Positions 1-11,105 of a DNA stretch of 64,000 bases are shown here, one piece after another (position 1 is the stretch's first letter; every line of letters starts with the position of its first letter). The position numbers and the translations under genes were made by a program. The notes beneath the pieces are model-generated. The model was not told the origin of the DNA, did not search any database, and was given only the letters and a program-made list of their open reading frames with translations. The stretch is from Karstenula rhodostoma CBS 690.94 (taxonomy: Eukaryota; Ascomycota; Dothideomycetes; Pleosporales; Didymosphaeriaceae), in assembly GCA_010093485.1 (NCBI GenBank), contig MU001502.1, forward strand, positions 1,260,057 through 1,324,056, read 5' to 3'.

Positions 1-2162
1 TTGTGATTATGGAAGAGGAGTAGTCCACGGCATGGACGCCCGATGTACCCCAGGGACACGCCGATGCACGGTTCCGATCCGATCTACTTGTGGACTATTC
101 GACATGACAAGGACCGGCTGCTGGGATCTACATGCACCTAGAGGACGTTGCTGTAAGTGAGGTGAACGCATCTGGGATTGCCTCTGTAGACGTTCGAATA
201 GAACAAGTGAACGGCAACGAGGTGTGATGCTTGACCATCTCCCTACTCAGGGATCGACTTCCCTTGACATAAGCTGACGAAGCACAGTTATGCCTGGACG
301 TGGAGATATCGATCTTGATGCGGTTTACGCTGAGCGCCGTGGGATCGTGACTGCAGTGGCGCGTAGACTAAGCCAAGGATGGAAGCCATGTCTTTAGATT
401 AGTTGCATGACAGGCGGGCAGTTTCTCCCCATCGTGGAAACTAGTCCAGGGCGCCTCGCACACTGAGTCAACAAGTACGATTGGAGTCGTTGCCCGAAAC
501 AGTAGTCAACGTAACCGCCATGAGCATCGCTGCCTCGGGTGCTACCGGTGGCTTCTTTTGCAAGTAAACTTCGCGCGATGACACAGTGGTCAACGTTTCG
601 TGCAACGCGGCGAGTGTGCAAGCACCAACGAGACGGCGTCGGCGGCGCAACCATTCGGCCCGTTCGAGTGACCAAATCTTTTGCGCCCTCTTCCTAAGAT
701 GAGAAGTAATGTCTCGACCACACAACCAGATTGTCGTTCATCTTGCGTGCCGTCAGGATCACGGGGCATTATCATAGCTGCCGCTCGATACGGATGCTCT
801 CCATTCATTGACACGGTCGCTAGCTGGTGGCAAGCAGACCCCGCCGTTCGGGGGAATGTTGACTCGTGGGTCGCTCCCCTGAGTGCCAACGGGAAGGTGT
901 TCAACATCCTACATGAACCGTTCCGGGTGCGCGCACTGTTTCGTCATGTGCCACGGCATGCTCGGTAATGAGCTTTTGCTACCTTTTGGGCCAGGCTCGA
1001 GGTAGGCTGGCAGCGCCACAGCGGTCCTGGCGGTAATGCTGCGTGCGAGGTACAGGAGCGAGGAGTGACTGCGTGCGACTTGGGCCGACGTCGTGCAGCA
1101 TGCGCGGAGTGCTTGCGTGCCAACTGTGAGTTGGCGGGGCGTGTCTAGACCGCAAGGCATGATGGATGCGGGCGGGTGTTGAAGACGGGGCGAGGAAGAG
1201 GCTGGTGCTGTGAATTGTGAGTCTGTCAACCAAGGAACAAGGAACAAGGGGCCCTCCCGCGCTCGGACCAGCTCCTGCCTCCCACACGGCAGCGCCTTCC
1301 CAAACCCAGAGACGATCCTTCCCTGGCGGCGGGACGGCCAATGAGAAGCCGGCCGCACCAAATTAGCTCATCAAACACCGCACTTGCAGCGTCGCCCGCA
1401 TCTCATTACCGCCTCCACTCCTCCTCGAATGGATGGCTGACGGCCGTTTGCACCCGCGACGGGCGGCTGTTGATGCGACTGTTGATGCGACTGCGAGGGC
1501 GGGAATTTGCCAGCTGGCTGCAGGCGCTGCGTAGGTTGTGTTGCCGCGGTTGTGCCTTGCAGAATGTAAACACGCCCTTGAAGGCGGGTGAATAAAGACC
1601 CCCAGCTGCCTGCTGCTCCCGGCGCGCACTGAGATTAGATTGCCCCCAGGATCGCCCAGGACCCCGACCAGGAAACAGGACGCAGGAACAGGAAGGCTGC
1701 AGGCGCATCCGCGAGATTGACTGTGGCTGCCGTCTGTTTCACGTTTGCTCTACCCTCGCCTAATCTTAGACCCGTTAAAACCACCTGCGCTCCCGGCCCC
1801 GTGGTGCTTCCCCATCTCTTTGATCTTCTCACTCCTTTGTCGATCAGCGATCTTCTTTGTGTAGCTTGTCTACCAGGAACCCACACTCTTTTCCAGTATC
1901 CCACCTCAGTCATTCATTGGACCCCAAGTGCGCCAAAGCCGCACCCGACTGCAACGTCCGCTCAACCACCGCGTAAGCCTCCCATGGTCCACACTTTCTC
2001 CCTCCGGAGTCGACTCCTAACTTGGTGTGCCCTGTGTTGCCTATAAAGCACAAGGCGATTCTGTGCTCTTGTTTCTTTATGTTCTCACATCAACTAATCC
2101 CCAACAGTCAACCCCTTCGAGTCCAGATCATCCACCACCACGCCCACCGGATTCCTTACAAC
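1..2162. other. Intergenic region, no gene seen
   Basis: Only short, unconserved reading frames on both strands, with no signal peptide, domain or plausible exon chain. The last 400 bases are pyrimidine-rich, as fungal promoters and 5' leaders often are, and lead into the CAP-protein gene. Confidence 0.6.
2042..2047 (+). promoter_or_regulatory. Possible TATA box of the CAP-protein gene
   Basis: A TATAAA hexamer lies about 120 nt before the chosen ATG at 2163. The distance and the following CT/CA-rich leader fit a fungal core promoter. It is a single short match, so support is weak. Confidence 0.35.
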
Positions 2163-3206
2163 ATGCGCTCTTGCACTTCCATTCTCCTGGCTTCGGCCCT
2201 TGCCCTGGCCGCTGTCGCCAAGCCCCTCGAGAAGCGTGTCATGGTTACTGAGATCGACCTCGAGATCGTAACTGTGACCAAGTACGTCACTGCTGGCCAG
2301 CCCGCAGAGACTCCCGTCAGCAAGGAGGCCATCACCTCCTCCCGCAACCACGGCTACCAAACCCCCAAGGCTTCCTCCACTCCCGCTGCCACCAGCTCGC
2401 AGACCCCGCCCAAGCCTTCCTTCCCTTCGTCCGCTGGATACAGCGCCGTTCCCATCGCGAGCTCTTCCAGCAAGTCGACACCCGCTCCCAAGCCTAGCAC
2501 TAGCTCTTCCGCGTATGTGCCAGCACCTGTGCCGAGCTCATCCTCTCCCGTCTATGTGCCATCTCCTTCTTCCGTCTACGTGAAGCCTAGCACCTCCTCG
2601 GCTCCCCACACCTCAGCTACCCCGGCTCCCGCTCCCTCTGCTCCCTCTACTCCCGCCTACGGTGTAGAGCACAAGCCGGGCGATGACCAGGCCTACCTTG
2701 CATCCGGCGTCGACTACCAGGACTCCATGCTTTGGCATCACAACCGCGCCCGTGCCAACCACGGCGCATCCAATCTCGAGTGGAGCAGCGACTGCGAATC
2801 CGCTGCCAGCACCGCTGCTGCGTACTGCGACTTCACTCACCACGTCGTCGACGGCCAGGGCCAAAACCTCTTCACCGTCTCCGGCGACGCCTACAACGCG
2901 ACCGCCGGCATCACCGAGTCCTGGTACAAGGCCGAGGCCGACATCTACGGCGCGTTCGGCGCCAATCCCAACATGGACACGTTCCACGAGTGGGGCCATC
3001 TTAGCCAGGTGCTCTGGAAGAAGACGACGCACGTCGGCTGTGTCACCATCGACTGCGGCTCCAAGATGACCATCGACGGCGCCCCCTCGGAGCTCAGCCT
3101 GTACACGGTGTGCAACTACTCGCCGCCCGGCAACTACGAAGGCGAATACGCCGCAAACGTCGCGCCGCCCATCAACTCATACCAGGGCTACTCGTGGGCC
3201 GACTAA
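2163..3206 (+). CDS. Secreted CAP/SCP (PR-1-like, Pry-type) protein
   Basis: Single exon, 347 aa. The start at 2163 is chosen because a clear signal peptide follows (basic start, hydrophobic run, A-V-A cleavage near residue 19); the frame is open further upstream but without protein-like sequence. A Kex2-like L-E-K-R lies just after the signal at residues 22-25. Residues about 45-195 are a Ser/Pro/Thr-rich linker, probably O-glycosylated. Residues about 205-340 form a CAP domain with the family signature GHLSQVLWKKTTHVGC and the second signature YTVCNYSPPGN; the H-x-E-type cavity residues are present. CAP proteins of the yeast Pry group bind sterols and lipids outside the cell and some plant-pathogen members act as virulence factors; that role here is inference. 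Family assignment is secure, substrate unknown. Confidence 0.93.
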   Translation: MRSCTSILLASALALAAVAKPLEKRVMVTEIDLEIVTVTKYVTAGQPAETPVSKEAITSSRNHGYQTPKASSTPAATSSQTPPKPSFPSSAGYSAVPIASSSSKSTPAPKPSTSSSAYVPAPVPSSSSPVYVPSPSSVYVKPSTSSAPHTSATPAPAPSAPSTPAYGVEHKPGDDQAYLASGVDYQDSMLWHHNRARANHGASNLEWSSDCESAASTAAAYCDFTHHVVDGQGQNLFTVSGDAYNATAGITESWYKAEADIYGAFGANPNMDTFHEWGHLSQVLWKKTTHVGCVTIDCGSKMTIDGAPSELSLYTVCNYSPPGNYEGEYAANVAPPINSYQGYSWAD

Positions 3207-4014
3207 GCGCCCGCATCTCATGTCTTTGCTTCTCTTCCCCCACGTTGCTTACCTTCGTTTCTGTTCGCTGCATCTGATTTAGCAACTTCGCGGCATGGCG
3301 ATGTCAGGCTGCCGGCCAACGTGACATCTGGCGTTGCGTGAGTGGGGCTATACTATGTTGTTCGGCATCTTCACTGTCTTTCCTGCGGAGAGGTTGGCGT
3401 CCGCCAGGAGGCCTGATCTGTGGTCGGTCAACGCGGGCTTTTTCGATTCTAGTTGCTTGTTTGTATATACTTTGCACCCCGGCCCTACCTTGTACCTAGG
3501 GCCTGCTACGGGGGCTTCGTTCACTTGGTACCCCGCGCGCAAATGCAATGATGAAAGTCAAATATCCGTGTATCGTGGACTGTGGTGGGAATCTCGGTGG
3601 ATGTGCATGTGCTGTGCTGTGATGTGATGTGATGTGATGTGAGGTTCATTTACTGTTGTGCGCCGTTGTGTGCTGTGAGGTTCGCGGTGGAAAGACGTTG
3701 GGGTGGGGTGGGGGTTGCAGCGCGGGTGGTACGCCCGCCTACTTGGTGAGCGCCCGACAATGCCTTCGGCTGCTGCATGTGCACGTGCATGTGCATTGAG
3801 GCTGCTTTGGCGAACGACGGGTCCAAGAAGAGCGAGAGCAGCAACGAAATCACCACGCGTGAGCATGGGGTAAGCGCATCTAGGGACAGGACGGCTTTGT
3901 TAGTTGCGGTGACGGTGCCGTCTTACGCACGTGACACGCGTCAACAAACTTCAAAAGCGGACGTGAGCCTCCCAACCAACAACCAAGACAAAGAAGGAAC
4001 TTTGATTTTTTGCA
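3207..4014. other. Intergenic region between convergent genes
   Basis: About 800 bases between two convergent stops. It holds a TGTGA microsatellite and G/T-rich sequence but no credible coding exon; the short frames here lack domains and codon character. Confidence 0.6.
3618..3642 (+). repeat. TGTGA microsatellite, five copies
   Basis: Five perfect head-to-tail copies of TGTGA, preceded by two imperfect GTGCT units, in the 3' flank of the CAP gene. Confidence 0.9.
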
Positions 4015-6115
4015 TCACCGATCATACGGCTCACCGCTCCTAACGACATAGACCTCTGCAATCAGCGCGACACACCCAACGACCATGCTGATAGCGATAA
4101 TGGGCAAGTTAACGCGCGCAAAGTCGAGCCTGCTAACGCGAATGTGCTTGCGGGCGAGGATGTCGCGCCACAGCAGACCAGCGAGGGAAGCGGAGAACGC
4201 AGCGCTGAAAGCGCCGTAGTTGAGCCCGAGCGCCATGCTGTAGACGGTGGCCCAGAAGGTGCGGTCGGAGAGGGGTGGGGCGCCGGGGCGGGCGTGGATG
4301 GATTGCCAGGCTTGGATGACGCGGGAGAGGAGGATCGAGGTGCCGATGTTTGTGCCTGCGAACTAGGGGGTGGGTACGTGTTAGCCGGGGGATGGGTAGG
4401 GGATGGATGTGTTGAGGTGGGGTGGGTTGGGTTGGGTGGTTGGGGGATAGACGTACGTTGCAGAGGACGACGGAGAGGAAGCCCATGCCGCCGACGGCGC
4501 CGACGGTGCCGGTTTTGCTGACCCAGTGGTCCCAGCCGAAGGCGAAGACGGAGACCCACCCGTGAGAGACGAGGGCTTGCACGAGGACGAACATGCAGAA
4601 GGCGAAGGGGATTAGGGCGAGGGGGAGGTGCGCGAGGACGGTCGTCGAGGTCGGGAAGGTTTCTTGGAGCCAGCGCCACGACTTGGCGGTGAGGGAGGAT
4701 AGGGTTGTGCGGGATGGTGGAGGTTCTTTCCTGCCTTGTTCGACAGTCGTTGGTGGTGTGTTTTGTTTTTCGATTTCCACGGCGGATGTGGCTGGGCGGG
4801 TGTGAGTGTCTTCCGGTGTGGCGTTTTCGGTAATCGTGTCCGACTCGGACGGCTGTATAAGCGGTGATGGTGATTCCTGGATGGGCAGTGAGCGCTCCTT
4901 CAGCTCTTTTTTGGTCTCGAGTTGGTCGCGGCCCTGGCGGGCGATTTCACGCGTCTCTTTGCGGTTCATCCACCCTAGGGCTAGGTCGAAGACGATTAGA
5001 ATCACGGCGGCGGGCACCGTGACCCAGAAGACGGGATGCTCGCCGCTGGAGGACGACGCAGCGTTCAGGGCCAACACGGCTATGAGCGTCAGACCCATGA
5101 TGACGCCGCCGAATGCGGCGCCGGTCTTGTCGAGAAAGGGATTCATGATCTCTTCGAGTGAGAGCAGCTGGCCAGTCTCGTCGTTCATGTGCTCTTCCTC
5201 TTGTTCTTCCATGTTTGCGCGGGCGTTCGGGATGTTGGGGTTGACGGGCTTCTTGTTCTTTAGTTCCTCTGGCAGCTCGTGCATCTTGATGGAGACTGGG
5301 ATGAGCGACTCGTCTGCAAAGACGATGTACAGTAGGAAGGGAAAGAGAACGATGGCCGTAATGACCACGGGGACGATGATGTTGGCAGTGTAGTTGATGA
5401 ACTTGATGTCGAAGGCTCCGGCCAGCACGAGGTTGGTCGGATTTGAAGAGACAAGGATGGCGGACGCCATGTTGGCAACGGTGAATTGTGTGTAGATCCA
5501 GGCACGCGGATGGAGGATGTTGCTGGAGACGCGCGTCATGTAGGCCAGGAAGGCGGTGCCTGAGAGAATTACCGGGTCGTTTCCGATGAAGGCGGTCAGA
5601 AGAAAAAAGAAAGCGTAGAGGTAGAAGAAGAGTCGATGTCCGACCTTGCCTCCCCATTGAAGCACTCTGAAGGCCAAGTAGCGGATGAGGCCCGAGGCGT
5701 CGATGGAAATGGCAATGTAGGCCAACGAGAGGAAGAAGGCCATAATGTCGAGCGGCGAGATGTTGTCTGCGCCGATGGTCCCATCATGCACCTCTCTCCG
5801 ACCGATGGCCAATATGGCCAGGAGGAAAAGGTCCGCTATCAGCGGCGCAGTGACAAAGTTTATGGGGAGCCTGTTCCACAGGAGTTTCTGGCCATGGCTA
5901 CGCGCAGAGGCCTTGCGAGGGGCAATGACGCGCAAGGAAGCAAGCGCACCGAAGAAGGCATCTCGTGCCACCACGGGCAGCGGCAAAGGGACGTGGAAGG
6001 GAAACAGGACGACGATGTTGGTAAGGACAAAGACGACGAGGGTGGTGATGGAGCGCCATGAGCGGATGACGCTCGTGTCCAATGGATCGATGTCACCATG
6101 GTCGCCAGATGACAT
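4015..6115 (-). CDS. CitMHS/ArsB-type ion-transporter-superfamily permease
   Basis: Two exons, complement(join(4015..4362,4457..6115)), 668 aa. The intron is supported by donor GTACGT after L-C-N and acceptor CTAG before F-A-G-T-N-I-G; without it the frame runs into nonsense. At least ten hydrophobic segments are visible: an N-terminal cluster (residues about 25-60), a set around 90-290, a central pair near 345-395, and a C-terminal set after residue 500. A long charged, Glu/Lys/Ser-rich cytosolic loop sits at about 410-490. Repeated G-N-D-P and S-N-P-T-N-L motifs, one in each half, are the inverted-repeat hairpin signatures of the citrate/arsenite permease superfamily. Substrate cannot be read from sequence: arsenite, citrate or another anion are possible. 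It shares a 450-nt divergent promoter with the next gene. Confidence 0.85.
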
Positions 6116-6565
6116 TTCGGGGTTGCGTGCGACAGGGCACCTACCGTCGTAATAAACCTCGGTGAGCCTCTGAGGTTTCTGGCATGCGGCTTGGGCTCTG
6201 GGGCTGCGGTTCTTGGAATTCTTGGGTGCGGGCTGCTGGCCTGAACTCTCACCGGTCTGGCAAGGCTCGCCGTCAGCCCGTCGGGGTCTAGCGCAGCCTT
6301 GTCCTCGTCCTCCACGTGTGGTTCGCTCCTCCCCGCCTGCTCCCCCAGATCGGGGCGCCCTGCGAACACAGCCTCAATCACGGCAGCCACCGACGTCGCC
6401 CAGTGCTTTTGCCCATTGGCCTCGTTGGCCCGCCACTGCTTATTATGCAGATGCCTTCTTGCGTGAGGCTCAAGAGCACCGTTGCGTCTCCCGCGCAGTC
6501 AGCCTCTCTGCCGTGACCGCTGCTGTCTCTCATGGCCTCCCCCCCAGGCCTTCTCTCCAGATGCT
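6116..6565. promoter_or_regulatory. Divergent promoter region between permease and membrane-protein genes
   Basis: 450 bases between two start codons facing away from each other. C/T-rich on the plus strand near the right-hand gene. No specific operator recognised. Confidence 0.4.
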
Positions 6566-8508
6566 ATGCCGGCGTTGCTCCCCACACCAGAACTGGCTGA
6601 CGTTGCAATTCGGGCCACGGGCAATGCGACTACCGGCCTGCAAGTCGTCTGTGCCTGGCCTGTCTCCGGCCAGTACGGCCCGGGCTCGCGCGTGCTGTAT
6701 GTGCCGTCCGAAACCTCCATGGACGGGACCGTTGCTCACCTCGACGCAGCTACTACGTCCTTGTCGCGGCTTGTGTGCTTGCGCGCAACATCGTGTGGCT
6801 TCGAAAGGCGTGCTTGGCCGCTGCACTGCTGCTGCCCGCTGTCGGCTCGTTGCACGCACTCGTGCTCGCCTCGCTCCACGTCAATGGTCCGTTTCCCACT
6901 CCCGCCCAGCACACGCCGTGCCTCAACCACTGACTCTGTATTCTAGGCGTCGTCGACATGGACATTTACGGGGCCTTCCAGCTTTGCTCCATAGCCATTC
7001 TAGCGGCCCCGCTTACTGTTCGCTTGTCCAAAACCTACTTTTACGATCCCGGTCGCAACCTGATCTTCCTGTGGACTGGCCTCATCCTGGCGGGCCTGCT
7101 TGCTCTCGCCGTCGAGTTCTATCGCGTCACGCCCATCGTCTGTCCCAACCCGGTTCGGGGAGGAAAAGACTTCCCTTACGGAACAGAGAACTGCACCTTG
7201 ATATGCAGCGAAGATGACCCCAAAAGCCCTTACTCTGCACTGCGCGCTGGTCCCGCCGCCAACATCGGCGTTATTCCAGTACCGACAATCTTGACATTCA
7301 ACACTGGCATGCTGCTAGCCACGGCATGCTGCGTACCCGCTGTCGTCTCGTTGATCTTTACTTTGGACAAGATTCTCGCTCTCCACTGGAAGCGGCGATT
7401 CGGACACAACGAGCAGACGGAGCGAAACAGAAGCATAGAGCCCATAGAGGGAACAAACGGTGCCACCGAAGCGCACATGGATGGCGTCAATGGCGCCATC
7501 CGACGTGTGCTGAGTGTGGTCGAGATTCCATTGTTCAGCAGCGCCATTCTTGCCATTCTCATTGCCGGCGAAATCAATTTCTTCAGCCATCAGGTGCGTT
7601 GGGAGACGGAGCCTATCTACAGCGTGGGTCAATGGGGCCCTATCGCTGGTACGGTTCTGGCCGCTCTCGGGTCCCTGTACGTTCTTGCCATGACTGGAGA
7701 AGAACAGCGTACCCCCCAGAACTCCTCAGAGTGCACATGTGGAAACCAGCTCCAGCGACAGCCGACGTTTACACTCGAGGAAGACAGCGATGGCTCTCCA
7801 AGCCAGATAAGTCTTGATGACCACGGTGTGCCTATGTCCCTTCGAAGGTCCCACGAAACATTCATAACGAATAACTCTCAACCCCGCAAATCTACGGATC
7901 CAGGGGGGCGCCGCAGAGTCGCTGAGATGCTGCAAAAGGCTGGCGACAAACTTGGTTCTGCCGCTCACAACAAATATGATGCGAAACAGTACAACAGTAG
8001 CAGAGCGCGCGAATTCCCAGAGATTCCTGGCGAAGCTGCACGCAATCCTGAGCTGACCGAACTCAAGAGGCAGTATAGCCTGCGGAGAGACGTGGTACTG
8101 CGTGAGGAGAACTCGAGAGCTGTCAGTCCCTCACCCAGCAATCTCGTTTTTCCAGACATGGAGGGTAGCCCTAGCACCAGCCCAGTGCTTGGGCAGAGTG
8201 AATTTTCTGAAAGCCCGGAGAGGATGACCACACGACGCGAAGCCCTTGAGGTCTCGTCACCAACACAAACAAGCTTCCCGGATCCTGAACGGGGCCGGAC
8301 ACCTGCTCGACGAGCTACCCTTGAGGTACCTTCTCCTACGAAGGCGGCGTTTTCAGGGACTGATCGCAACGCAATACCCGCTCGACGAGCCACTCTTGAA
8401 GTGCCTTCCCCTACAGAATCGAGCCAGAATAGTGTGGATCGCGATCGCACTCATGCGCGGCGTGCCACTCTAGAAGTACCGTCTCCAACCCATCGGCCAT
8501 CATTATGA
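6566..8508 (+). CDS. Multi-span membrane protein with C-terminal 25-residue repeats
   Basis: Three exons, join(6566..6696,6750..6886,6947..8508), 609 aa. The large 3' exon is open from 6947, but two short upstream exons restore a proper N-terminus: exon 1 encodes a start M-P-A-L-L-P-T, joins through a 53-nt GTATGT...CGCAG intron to Y-Y-V-L-V, and exon 2 joins through a 60-nt intron to G-V-V-D-M-D-I-Y-G-A. Phases agree at both joins. Hydrophobic segments occur at about 43-60, 67-85, 93-110, 125-145, 200-225, 265-285 and 310-330, so about seven spans. The last 270 residues are hydrophilic and contain four copies of an R-R-[AE]-x-L-E-V-x-S-P-T motif at a 25-residue period. Family not recognised beyond a fungal integral membrane protein; function unknown. 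Confidence 0.8.
8234..8502 (+). repeat. In-frame 75-nt repeats at the end of the membrane-protein gene
   Basis: Four units starting with R-R-[AE]-[AT]-L-E-V-[PS]-S-P-T at exactly 25-residue spacing (three full periods plus a terminal half unit). The 11-residue core is nearly invariant while the 14-residue spacers differ, so selection appears to hold the core. Confidence 0.85.
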
Positions 8509-9173
8509 TCTTGACGCCACATCGTGAGTTAGTCAATGCTGCATGTCCACTAGTTTTGTAGAACTCTGCACTGTATATTCATTTAGCGGCGTTGCTTGTT
8601 GGCAAAAACATGTCGAGTGATAATTATCTTGACATGCTCGTCTGTACCATTGGAGTATTCATATCTCTAACAATTATTACGAAACATTCGCATTTATTTA
8701 CAAGCATTGACTGTGGATTGCGTGGTTTCGGACCGGGCAAGGGCGCGTCGCTGGCATGCTGAGCCTTTCTACGATTTATTTCATCTGGAGTTCAGAAAGG
8801 AAGAGTTTGAATTGAATTGTGTCGGCGGAGAGTCTGGAATCCGGTAGTCCCGGGAGGCGTGGTGGGGGCTGACAAGCGGTGAACCACCTCCCACTTGCGG
8901 ACTAAAACACAGCCCCGCACACATGCAAGGCGAGAGGCTGGAGCCTGCTCAGCCCTTAGCTACCAGGCACGCGACATGATACAATGCTTGCTTTGTCACA
9001 AACTATCGTTCATCCCTTGCAAAAATTTATTCTACGGTTCAACCTTACCTCGGAGTTCATCTCGACCAATACCACGCAACAAGAGCTCTCGCGTGAGCCA
9101 GACTTGGTAGCGCCCAACCCCAGGTCACACACGGATCGATCGTTCAACGTGACGTTATCAAGGTTACCCGACC
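8509..9173. other. Intergenic region, no gene seen
   Basis: About 660 bases, relatively A/T-rich in the first 200, between a stop and the next ATG. No protein-like exon on either strand. Confidence 0.6.
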
Positions 9174-11018
9174 ATGTCCACAGTGATTTCCGCAGCCACA
9201 AATGCCAGCAAGCGCCATCGCGATGACGACCTGTGGCGTTCCGCTTACAGCAGGCTGAAGCACGACCCCGACAGCAAGCTCGACAAATATCAAAAAGCAG
9301 TTCAAAAGCAATGCGAAAGCAGGGGCATATCAGCGTCAGGTCGCCTGAGCTCCGCCCATGGAAGGCAGAAAATGCTCAAGCTTATCAATGCCGAGGCTAG
9401 TACTATGAAGCCGCACAACGGAACGTACGATAAAGTCGTCCAGACAATCTTGAAGACGAAAGACGTCGTCTCCACTGGATTGGCTGCAAGCCCGCCCGCT
9501 GCTATCGCCGTAGCAGGTGTTTTTATGGTTTTCTCGATACAGCAGAATTATCGCCAGGAGGAGGAAGCGGCGTGTGAGGTCGTCGCCCTCGTAGCGCGAA
9601 TTATAGCACGCCGTGCCCTCGAAGAGGGGGAATGCTACAGCAAGCCGGGCGACAAAAAAGAGATGGGAGAGCTGAGGGAACATTTGTATTTCAGCTATCA
9701 GGATCTGTACTTTAAGTTGCTATCAGCGATTGTGAGAACAGTATGCTGGCTAAGGAAACCGAAAGGACAGCGCGTTTTCGACACTGTGGTGGGGAGGGTG
9801 GTTTGGACGACGGAAGAAAAGACGCTTTCGAAAGCCGACAGCGACTGTGTCGACATTCTCGAAGATATCCATCGCAACAATGCCCACCCGGCTGGAAAAG
9901 AGTCGCCGTGGAAAAAAGGACGCAACTTGCTACACCAGAATGCAGCAATGGGGTACGAGACGCGCGTTGCGTTTTTCCTCGACACGCACGCGTTCGACCC
10001 CAACGAGAAGACGGAGAAGGGCTGGACGGCATTGAGCCTTGCAGCCGAAGGCGGCCACCTTAAAATCTGCGAGAGTCTGCTCGATCTCAAGAACATAGAT
10101 GTAGAAATCCAGAACGATCGCGGACGCACGGCACTCCACATTGCAGCGATAAAGAACCGCGTGGCGATCGTCCGCGCACTGATCAAGGGGCGCGCAAACC
10201 TAAACGTCAAAGACAACGACCGCAAGACCCCTCTCCACCTCGCCGCGCAAGAGGGCCGCCGCGATGTCGTCGAAGCCCTCTGCAACGCTACCGGCATCGA
10301 GCTCGACCTCTCCGACAAGGAAGGCCGAACAGCGCTGCACCTCGCGAGCCGCAAAGAAAAGACGGCCGTGGTTAAACTCCTAGCCAGTAAGGGCGCAAAA
10401 GTCGATCGTAGAGATAGCAACAAGTACACTGCGTTCCTCGACGCCGCCGAAGCCGGGAACACGGAGCTCGTCAAGACGCTGCAAAGCTGCGGCGCCAACA
10501 CCAACCAGCAAACGACGTCGCACAAGTGGACCGCGCTTCACATATGCGCCGCGCGCAACCACGTCAAATGCCTCAAGGCGCTCCTCGCCTTGCCGGATGT
10601 CAAACTCGACATCAAGAACACAGACGACCGTACGCCCCTCCACGAAGCGGTCCTCAAATCCAGGACCTCCATCGTCAATGCGCTGGCGGATACGGGCGCC
10701 GCGGTCGACACGCGCGACAAGATGAAGCGGTCGCCGTTCCTGGATGCGGCGAAAGCGGGGAAGCTGGGGATAGTCAAGAAGCTGAGGGAGAAGGGTGCGC
10801 ATGTCGATCAGGTGTCTGGTGTGAATGGGTGGGGTGCGCTGCACGAGGCGGCGCGCAATAATTATGTCGAGGTCGCGAAGTATCTTGTTAGAGAGGGGGT
10901 CAAGTTGGATTTGAAAGTAAAAGGCGGGATGAGGAAGGGAATGACGGCGAGGGAGATTGCGGAGAAGCGGAAGAGCAAGGAGGTGTTGGAGTTTTTGAAG
11001 GAGTGTGAGGAGAGGTAG
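9174..11018 (+). CDS. Ankyrin-repeat protein with NLR-type N-terminal domain, no NACHT
   Basis: Single exon, 614 aa. Residues about 15-230 resemble the helical N-terminal domain that precedes NACHT in fungal NLR-like (STAND) proteins: an early L-W-x-x-A-Y-x-x-L-K motif, a central hydrophobic S-P-P-A-A-I-A-V-A-G-V stretch, and a long helical tail. No Walker A (GxxxxGKS) or NACHT sequence follows. Instead residues about 245-610 are some ten ankyrin repeats with the T-A-L-H-x-A-A and G-A-x-[LV] core pattern, for example at 283, 317, 351, 386, 421, 456, 491, 526 and 560. Full fungal NLRs use the N-terminal part as an effector or signalling domain and the repeats as sensor, so this could be a NACHT-less adaptor or sensor; that is inference. 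Assignment of ankyrin repeats is certain, the N-domain likely. Confidence 0.88.
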   Translation: MSTVISAATNASKRHRDDDLWRSAYSRLKHDPDSKLDKYQKAVQKQCESRGISASGRLSSAHGRQKMLKLINAEASTMKPHNGTYDKVVQTILKTKDVVSTGLAASPPAAIAVAGVFMVFSIQQNYRQEEEAACEVVALVARIIARRALEEGECYSKPGDKKEMGELREHLYFSYQDLYFKLLSAIVRTVCWLRKPKGQRVFDTVVGRVVWTTEEKTLSKADSDCVDILEDIHRNNAHPAGKESPWKKGRNLLHQNAAMGYETRVAFFLDTHAFDPNEKTEKGWTALSLAAEGGHLKICESLLDLKNIDVEIQNDRGRTALHIAAIKNRVAIVRALIKGRANLNVKDNDRKTPLHLAAQEGRRDVVEALCNATGIELDLSDKEGRTALHLASRKEKTAVVKLLASKGAKVDRRDSNKYTAFLDAAEAGNTELVKTLQSCGANTNQQTTSHKWTALHICAARNHVKCLKALLALPDVKLDIKNTDDRTPLHEAVLKSRTSIVNALADTGAAVDTRDKMKRSPFLDAAKAGKLGIVKKLREKGAHVDQVSGVNGWGALHEAARNNYVEVAKYLVREGVKLDLKVKGGMRKGMTAREIAEKRKSKEVLEFLKECEER

Positions 11019-11105
11019 CGTGGGAGATATGTCTGGATGCCTCGTTGTCGAATCGAAGTGCACTGGAGTTGATCAATCGCGTAGTCGTTTGCAGGCGCGA
11101 CCATC

